A DNA stretch of 64,000 nucleotides from CAWCDJ01 sp963796485 (lineage in GTDB: Bacteria; Acidobacteriota; Terriglobia; Bryobacterales; Bryobacteraceae), in contig CAWCLV010000004.1 in NCBI GenBank assembly GCA_963796485.1, forward strand, positions 930,001-994,000. Direction: 5' to 3'. A program made the translations under genes and the position numbers. Shown here piece by piece: positions 59,139 to 64,000 of the stretch (position 1 is the first letter of the stretch; every line of letters begins with the position of its first letter). Below the pieces are notes generated by a model. It ran no database searches, was not told the origin of the DNA, and saw nothing but the letters and a program-made list of their open reading frames with translations.

Positions 59139-60551
59139 TCAGGCAGACTCCTTCAGGCGCTGCAAAATCTTGTCCCCGGCCTGGGAGACGCTCCCCGCTC
59201 CGAGCGTGATCACGAGGTCCCCGTCCCGGGCCGCGTTCACCAGACAGTCGATGCCTTTATCCATCGTTCCAACGTACTCCACGCCGCGGTGCCCGAACTG
59301 CCGGATGCGTTCCACCAGCGCTTCGGCGGTCACGCCCTCGATGGGCTTCTCCGACGCGGCATAGATATCCATCACAAAGAGGCTGTCGGCCTGGTGAAAC
59401 GAGCGCGCGAACTCGTCCATCAGGTGGAAGGTGCGGCTGTACCGGTGAGGCTGGAAGAGCACGTGGATGCGCCGAAACCCGCAAAGCCGCGCGCCATCGA
59501 GCGTGGCGCGAATCTCGGTGGGATGGTGGCCGTAGTCGTCCACCACCGTGACTCCCGCCTCTGTGCCGCGGACCTGAAACCGGCGGTCAACCCCGCTGAA
59601 CGTGGCCAGCGCCTCGCGGATGGTGTCCGGCTTGACTTCGAGTTCCAGCGCGATCGCGATCGCCGCCATCGAGTTCAGCACATTGTGCTGTCCCGGAATG
59701 CGCAGGTGGAAACGGCCCAGGTCCTTCTGGCGATAGCGCACGCGGTAATCGGTCGCAAACGGGCCGCAGCCGATCTCCGAGGATTCCATGTCGGCCTGCG
59801 CCGTGGTGCCGTAAGTAATCGTCCGGCGGTTGATCGAGGGCAGAATGCCCTGCACGTTCGGATCGTCCAGGCAGACGATCGCGGCTCCGTAGAACGGCAC
59901 CTTATTGACGAACTCGATGAATGCCGCGCGAATGGCGTCGAGGTCCGGATAATGGTCCAGGTGCTCGCGGTCGATGTTGGTCACCACCGCCAGGATCGGC
60001 GCCAGTTTCAGAAACGAGCCGTCGCTCTCGTCGGACTCCGCCACCAGAAAATCGCTGCGGCCCACACGCGCGTTCGACCCGCCCATGGTCCCCACGCGGC
60101 CGCCAACCACCACCGTGGGGTCGAGACCCGCGTAATTCAGAATGGTCGCGGCCATCGACGTGGTCGTGGTCTTGCCGTGGCTCCCGGCGACCGCGATCCC
60201 GTATTTCAGCCGCATCAACTCGGCGAGCATCTCGCCGCGCGGAATGATCGGGATCTGCAGCCTTCGCGCCTCCTGCACTTCGGGGTTGGATTCATCCACC
60301 GCCGAACTGACGACGAGGGCGCGCGCGCCCGCGATATTCGCGGCGCTGTGGCCTTCGAACACACGGGCACCCATGGCGGCCAGCCGCTCGGTGATGGGCG
60401 AAAGCTTCACATCCGAACCGCTGATCTGGTAACCGAGGTTGAGCAGCACTTCAGCGATGCCGCTCATTCCGATCCCGCCTATGCCCGCAAAATGAAGATG
60501 CTGAGGGCGAAAAAACATTTCCTTAAGGTATTGTTTCGGCTCGCGCAGCAA
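59139..60551 (-). CDS. murC: UDP-N-acetylmuramate--L-alanine ligase
   Basis: 470 residues. The N-terminal UDP-binding turn is HFAGIGGIGMSGIAEVLLNL, the ATP loop is GSHGKTTTTSMAATILNYAG, and later blocks are NIDREHLDHYPDLDAIRAAF, IPGQHNVLNSMAAIAIALEL and VDDYGHHPTEIRATLDGARL. It adds L-alanine to UDP-MurNAc, the first amino acid of the stem peptide. It lies between murG and ftsQ in the cluster, 20 bases after murG. The start at 60551 precedes the family N-terminus by a few residues and could be slightly later. Confidence 0.96.
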   Translation of the reverse strand: MLREPKQYLKEMFFRPQHLHFAGIGGIGMSGIAEVLLNLGYQISGSDVKLSPITERLAAMGARVFEGHSAANIAGARALVVSSAVDESNPEVQEARRLQIPIIPRGEMLAELMRLKYGIAVAGSHGKTTTTSMAATILNYAGLDPTVVVGGRVGTMGGSNARVGRSDFLVAESDESDGSFLKLAPILAVVTNIDREHLDHYPDLDAIRAAFIEFVNKVPFYGAAIVCLDDPNVQGILPSINRRTITYGTTAQADMESSEIGCGPFATDYRVRYRQKDLGRFHLRIPGQHNVLNSMAAIAIALELEVKPDTIREALATFSGVDRRFQVRGTEAGVTVVDDYGHHPTEIRATLDGARLCGFRRIHVLFQPHRYSRTFHLMDEFARSFHQADSLFVMDIYAASEKPIEGVTAEALVERIRQFGHRGVEYVGTMDKGIDCLVNAARDGDLVITLGAGSVSQAGDKILQRLKESA

Positions 60552-60571
60552 CTGTCAATAGAATTCGTGGA

Positions 60572-61633
60572 CTACCTGCGCGAGACCTCCTCCATAATGT
60601 CTGCCGCGCGCTGCGCAGCGCCCGGTTTCGCCAGGCTGCGCGCCGCCTGGGCCATACTTTCCAGCGCGCCCGCGTCCCGGGCCAACTCCTGAATCAGGGA
60701 ACAAAGCCGCTCGCCGCTCATCTCGCTTTCCGGTACCAGCCGGGCCGCGCCGGCGCGCTCCATGGCTTCGGCATTGCGGGTCTGATGATCGTCGGCCGCG
60801 AACGGGAACGGCACCAGAATCGAAGGGCGCCCGGCCGCCGCGAGTTCCGAAACCGTGCCGGCGCCGGAGCGGCACACCACCAGGTCGGCCGACTCGAATG
60901 CCGCGGGCATCGCGCTGATGAATGGAACCACTTCGCCTTCGAGCCCCGATTCCGCGAACTCCGCGCGCATTCGTTCCGCCTCGCCCGGTCCGGTTTGGAC
61001 CAGCAGGCGGACGGAAATGCCCGATTGCCGCAACAAGGGCCAACTCTCCCGCGCGGCACGGTTGAGCGCGCGCGACCCCTGGCTGCCTCCGGTGATCAGA
61101 ACCTGCAACGTACCCGTCCCCGGCTTCGGCGGAATCCGGAAAAACTCCTCGCGCACCGGGAGCCCGGTGATCTCGGTGCGCCCCGGACGAAAATACGATG
61201 CGGTTTCCGGGAACGAGATGAGCGCACGCGAAATGAAGCGGCCGATCACACGGTTGGTAAACCCGGGCACCGCGTTCGGCTCCATCACCACCAGCGGCAC
61301 TCCGCTGAGCAGCGCCGCCATCACCGGCGGACCCGCCACATACCCGCCCATGCTGAAAACAGCGCCCGCCTCTTTGACGAAGCGCCGGCAGCCGATCGTG
61401 GTAAACGGCAGTTTCAGCATGGTCGTGAATTTAGTAGTCATGCTCACCCGGTTCAGCGCGCCGACCGCGATCTTCTTCAATGCGAACCCGTCCGCCGGAA
61501 CCAGCCTCGACTCCAATCCCCGTTCCGTCCCCACAAAAAACACGCGATGCCCGCGGGACCTCAATTCCCGAGCCACCGCCAGCGCCGGAATGACGTGTCC
61601 GCCCGTCCCGCCGCCGGCCATTAAAAAGGTCAT
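60572..61633 (-). CDS. murG: UDP-GlcNAc:lipid II precursor transferase MurG
   Basis: 353 residues of GT-B glycosyltransferase (family 28). MTFLMAGGGTGGHVIPALAV is the lipid-facing glycine loop; GTERGLESRLVPADGF and VLITGGSQGSRALNRAA follow. The donor site ends VVCRSGAGTVSELAAAGRPS and PFPFAADDHQTRNAEAMERA. It makes lipid II at the inner face of the membrane. Its only Shine-Dalgarno-like sequence, AGGAGG eleven bases before the ATG, lies in the 3' arm of a perfect 26-base palindrome between ftsW and murG. Confidence 0.96.
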   Translation of the reverse strand: MTFLMAGGGTGGHVIPALAVARELRSRGHRVFFVGTERGLESRLVPADGFALKKIAVGALNRVSMTTKFTTMLKLPFTTIGCRRFVKEAGAVFSMGGYVAGPPVMAALLSGVPLVVMEPNAVPGFTNRVIGRFISRALISFPETASYFRPGRTEITGLPVREEFFRIPPKPGTGTLQVLITGGSQGSRALNRAARESWPLLRQSGISVRLLVQTGPGEAERMRAEFAESGLEGEVVPFISAMPAAFESADLVVCRSGAGTVSELAAAGRPSILVPFPFAADDHQTRNAEAMERAGAARLVPESEMSGERLCSLIQELARDAGALESMAQAARSLAKPGAAQRAADIMEEVSRR

Positions 61634-61713
61634 GGTAGGGTAGGCCTCCTGGCCTGCCCGGCGCCCGAAGGGCGCCTCCCGGCGCCTGGGCAGGCCAGGA
61701 GGCCTACCCTACC
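61634..61713. repeat. 26-base perfect inverted repeat between ftsW and murG
   Basis: Arms at 61634-61659 and 61688-61713 are perfectly complementary (core TAGGGTAGGCCTCCTGGCC against GGCCAGGAGGCCTACCCTA). The 28-base centre holds a second palindrome (GGCGCCC gaa GGGCGCC, followed by CCCGGCGCC). The right arm supplies the ftsW stop codon (TAG) and the left arm touches the murG ATG. In the mRNA the murG AGGAGG lies in one arm and a CCTCCT in the other, so folding would hide it. The repeat resembles the gdhA/murI elements in its GGCCTCC/GGCCTGCC core. Confidence 0.8.
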
Positions 61714-62860
61714 CCGCATGCTCGCTCACGTTCATCAACATTCCGAGCAGCGCCAGGGTGCTCAGCAGCGAACTTCCCCCGTAGCTGACCATGGGCAGCG
61801 GGATTCCCTTCGTGGGCATCATCCCGAGCACCACGCTCATGTTGATGAAACCCTGCACCACGATCACCACCGTCACGCCCAACGCCAGGTACCGCCCGAA
61901 GTCGTCGTCCATACGGAAGGTGGCCCGCAAGCCGCGCCAGAAGATAATCCCAAACCCGATCAGCAGCCCTACCGAACCGACCAGCCCGAGTTCCTCACCC
62001 ACCACCGCGTAAATGAAATCCGTGTGCGCCTCCGGGAGGTACAGCAGTTTCTGCTTGCCATTCATCAGGCCCAGGCCCATCGGGCCGCCCGCGCCCACCG
62101 CGATCTTCGACTGCTGCAACTGATAGTTGGTGTCGCTGGTACGGAGCGTCCGCTGCATCCGCGCCTTCACCGTTCCGTTCGGATCGAAGCGCGAGATAAT
62201 CCTGAACTCGGGGTCGAAGAACTTCACCACCCGGCCCAGCCGGTACGGCTCGGCGAAGATCGAAACAATCAGACCCAGGAGCGCGATCCCCGCCACGATG
62301 AAGCAATACCGCCATTGCAGCCCGGCGACGAAGAACACGGCCATCGCGGCAGCCCCCAGCACCACCGCGGTACCCAAATCCGGCACCACCACCGCGAAGA
62401 TAACCAGGCCTACTGCCAGGGCAGCCGGAATCAGCGTGTGGCGTGGATTGTTGATGGCGCGCGCGCGCCAGGTCACGAAGAACGCCATGAACACCACCAG
62501 CGCGGGTTTTGCCAGCTCCGAGGGCTGAACTCCGAGCGGCCCCCCGAGGCGCAGCCAGCGATGGTGGGCCGCATCCAGGAAGTACACCGCGAACAGCAGC
62601 ACCAGGGCCATCCCGATGGCCGTGAACGCCACCGCCGGGTTGTTGAACTTGCGATAGTTGGTCTTCTTCAGCGTCATCATGACCGCAATCGCCACGATCG
62701 CCCCTCCGAACTGCCGGATCACGAAGTGCCAGCTCGACCCGAACCGCGGGTCCAGCCGCGCCATGATCGACGACGCGCTGTAGAGGATGACCAACCCGAA
62801 CGAAATCATTACGAGCACGGTGGAGAACAGGATCCAGTCGGTCTTGAGCCGTTGCGACAT
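61709..62860 (-). CDS. ftsW: Peptidoglycan polymerase / lipid II flippase-family protein FtsW
   Basis: 383 residues with about ten membrane helices. Conserved SEDS motifs are SFGLVILYSASSIMARLD, GPLGVQPSELAKPALVVFMA, GLMNGKQKLLYLPEAHTDFI with YAVVGEELGLVG, and the final PLPMVSYGGSSLLSTLALLG. FtsW makes septal peptidoglycan with a class B penicillin-binding protein. It starts three bases after murD, and its stop codon lies inside the palindromic repeat. Confidence 0.95.
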   Translation of the reverse strand: MSQRLKTDWILFSTVLVMISFGLVILYSASSIMARLDPRFGSSWHFVIRQFGGAIVAIAVMMTLKKTNYRKFNNPAVAFTAIGMALVLLFAVYFLDAAHHRWLRLGGPLGVQPSELAKPALVVFMAFFVTWRARAINNPRHTLIPAALAVGLVIFAVVVPDLGTAVVLGAAAMAVFFVAGLQWRYCFIVAGIALLGLIVSIFAEPYRLGRVVKFFDPEFRIISRFDPNGTVKARMQRTLRTSDTNYQLQQSKIAVGAGGPMGLGLMNGKQKLLYLPEAHTDFIYAVVGEELGLVGSVGLLIGFGIIFWRGLRATFRMDDDFGRYLALGVTVVIVVQGFINMSVVLGMMPTKGIPLPMVSYGGSSLLSTLALLGMLMNVSEHAG

Positions 62861-62863
62861 GAG

Positions 62864-64000
62864 CTAGTCCTTGGGTTCGAGTTGGTTCACGATCCGCTTG
62901 AAAACTTCGCCCCGGTGTTCGAAGCTGCGGAACTGGTCGAAACTGGCGCAGGCGGGAGCCAGCAGCACCGTGTCGCCGGGACGGCCGTTGCGATATCCGT
63001 AATCGATGGCGGCATCGATCGTCTTCGCCTGAACCAGCGGCACGGCGCCGTCCAACTGCTCGCCGATCTTGGCAGCCGCCGCGCCGATCAGCAGCGCCGC
63101 GCGCGCTTTGGCCGCGAGAGGCTCGCGCAGCAGCGAATAGTCCAGGCCCTTATCCTTGCCGCCCAGAATGATCCACACACCGCCCGGAAAGGCGTCGAGC
63201 GCCTTGAGGGTGGCATCCACGCTGGTGGCTTTGGAATCGTTATAAAAGTCGATGCCGCTCAGTTCGCGGACGAACTCCAGCCGGTGCTCCACGGCGTGGA
63301 ACGTGCGGACCGCCGCGGCGATCGCCTCGTTCCCCACGCCGGCCCGCGCGGCCGCAATCGATGCCGCCAGAACGTTTTCGATGTTGTGACGCCCGCGGAT
63401 AGGGACTTCCCCAGCCTTCATGAGGGGCTTGCCGTCGAGAACCAGCCGGTCTTCACACAGGTGCGCGCCGGGGGAAACCGTCCGCCGCGAACTGAACCAC
63501 TGCGGCGTGGCCGCGGTGTGCGCGGCGTACCCTACGCAAACCGGATCTTCCGCGTTGAGAACCGCGAAATCCCCCGCCTTTTGCGTCTCGAAGAGCCGCC
63601 CCTTGGCGGCTGCGTAATTCTCGAAGGTGTGGTGCCGGTCCAGGTGGTTTTGCGTGACGTTCAGCGCCAGCCCGAGGTGCGCCCGGAACTCCTCGATGGT
63701 CTCGAGTTGAAAGCTGGAAAGCTCCAGCACGTTCCAGCCATCCTCGCGGGAACTTTCCACCATCCCGGTCACGGCGGCTCCGATGTTTCCGCCCACCTGC
63801 ACGGAAATGCCGGACTCCTTCAGAATGTGGCCGATCAGGCTGGTGGTGGTGGTCTTGCCGTTCGAGCCGGTGATCCCGATCGTCTTGCCCTTCAGGTACG
63901 GCCCGGCCAGTTCGACCTCTCCGATTACCCGCGCGCCCCGCGCCCTGGCCTCGACGAGAGGCTGCAGGTCGGCCGGCACGTCGGGCGAGAGCACGATCAG
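62864..64000 (-). CDS. murD: UDP-N-acetylmuramoylalanine--D-glutamate ligase, N-terminus outside window
   Basis: At least 376 residues are inside the window and the frame is open at its end, so the first 60-70 residues of a usual MurD lie beyond it. Visible motifs: TIGITGSNGKTTTTSLIGHI (ATP loop), NVLELSSFQLETIEEFRAHL, LNVTQNHLDRHHTFENYAAA, the fold NIENVLAASIAAARAGV, and FYNDSKATSVDATLKALDAF. It adds D-glutamate, which MurI supplies, to UDP-MurNAc-L-Ala. It is followed by ftsW with a three-base gap. mraY, murF and murE, if in cluster, would be further upstream. Confidence 0.95.
   Translation of the reverse strand: MIVLSPDVPADLQPLVEARARGARVIGEVELAGPYLKGKTIGITGSNGKTTTTSLIGHILKESGISVQVGGNIGAAVTGMVESSREDGWNVLELSSFQLETIEEFRAHLGLALNVTQNHLDRHHTFENYAAAKGRLFETQKAGDFAVLNAEDPVCVGYAAHTAATPQWFSSRRTVSPGAHLCEDRLVLDGKPLMKAGEVPIRGRHNIENVLAASIAAARAGVGNEAIAAAVRTFHAVEHRLEFVRELSGIDFYNDSKATSVDATLKALDAFPGGVWIILGGKDKGLDYSLLREPLAAKARAALLIGAAAAKIGEQLDGAVPLVQAKTIDAAIDYGYRNGRPGDTVLLAPACASFDQFRSFEHRGEVFKRIVNQLEPKD

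Noticed and set aside
1..64000. CRISPR array, rRNA or tRNA genes
   Set aside because: No regularly spaced repeats and no tRNA cloverleaf or rRNA sequence was recognised in the intergenic regions; a tRNA search tool could still find a missed one.

Overview
This is a GC-rich (roughly 62-65% by eye), densely coded bacterial chromosome segment, most likely from an acidobacterium of the Solibacter/Bryobacter type. Three things point there. The secreted protein at 33321-35282 ends in the C-terminal domain typical of Solibacter cell-surface proteins. A PadR regulator with an acidobacterial-type MacB-like permease is present as wreckage around 48350-51312. Short palindromic repeats are scattered between genes. 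There is no phage, CRISPR array, rRNA or recognisable tRNA.

Layout. 1-2.6 kb: the C-terminal part of an unknown effector/toxin-like protein, a CcdC-like membrane protein, a DUF3079 protein and an aminotransferase. 2.7-9.3 kb: a tightly overlapping operon (ornithine cyclodeaminase family, aminotransferase, APC permease, MFS transporter, large membrane glycosyltransferase-like protein). 9.4-13.4 kb: a lone receiver protein, the 5-oxoprolinase genes pxpB-pxpC-pxpA and glutamate dehydrogenase. Together these suggest uptake and breakdown of amino acids through glutamate. 13.5-20.2 kb (minus): hldE-type adenylyltransferase, mfd, a SurA-like isomerase, a YhaM-like exonuclease and a BlaI-type repressor. 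20.3-27.6 kb: a Cus-type metal efflux set with small secreted accessory proteins; cusA carries a frameshift. 27.7-33.3 kb: a STAS protein, a UvrC-like protein without the nuclease half, an aldo/keto reductase, threonyl-tRNA synthetase broken by five single-base insertions, and an ECF sigma/anti-sigma pair. 33.3-42.1 kb: the Solibacter-type secreted protein, a phosphoribosyltransferase, an exported methyltransferase, a histidine kinase, a lipoprotein beta-propeller, bshA (bacillithiol) and a MauG-type dihaem protein. 42.3-48.4 kb: galE (one frameshift), a ThDP enzyme, a secreted protein, coaD, an aspartate aminotransferase and manA. 48.4-51.4 kb: a decayed permease/PadR locus split by an IS1634-like element and bracketed by a partial duplicate of the manA 3' end. 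51.4-55.9 kb: a Tat-exported aldo/keto reductase, yjbQ, glmS, purS and murI. 55.9-64 kb (minus): the division and cell-wall cluster murD-ftsW-murG-murC-ftsQ-ftsA-ftsZ, with murD running off the window.

Cross-cutting signals. (i) Seven apparent one-base insertions hit otherwise well-conserved genes (five in thrS, one each in cusA and galE), which looks like sequence error or very recent lesions. (ii) A family of GC-rich palindromes recurs after gdhA, after murI, inside the ThDP gene, and between ftsW and murG, where it contains the murG ribosome binding site. (iii) Many genes have a TAnnnT box 6-11 bases before the start codon and no clear Shine-Dalgarno, suggesting leaderless or near-leaderless mRNAs. 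(iv) A DnaA-box-like palindrome lies at 36113-36150. I found no convincing wholly new multi-gene system; the most unusual items are listed as findings.
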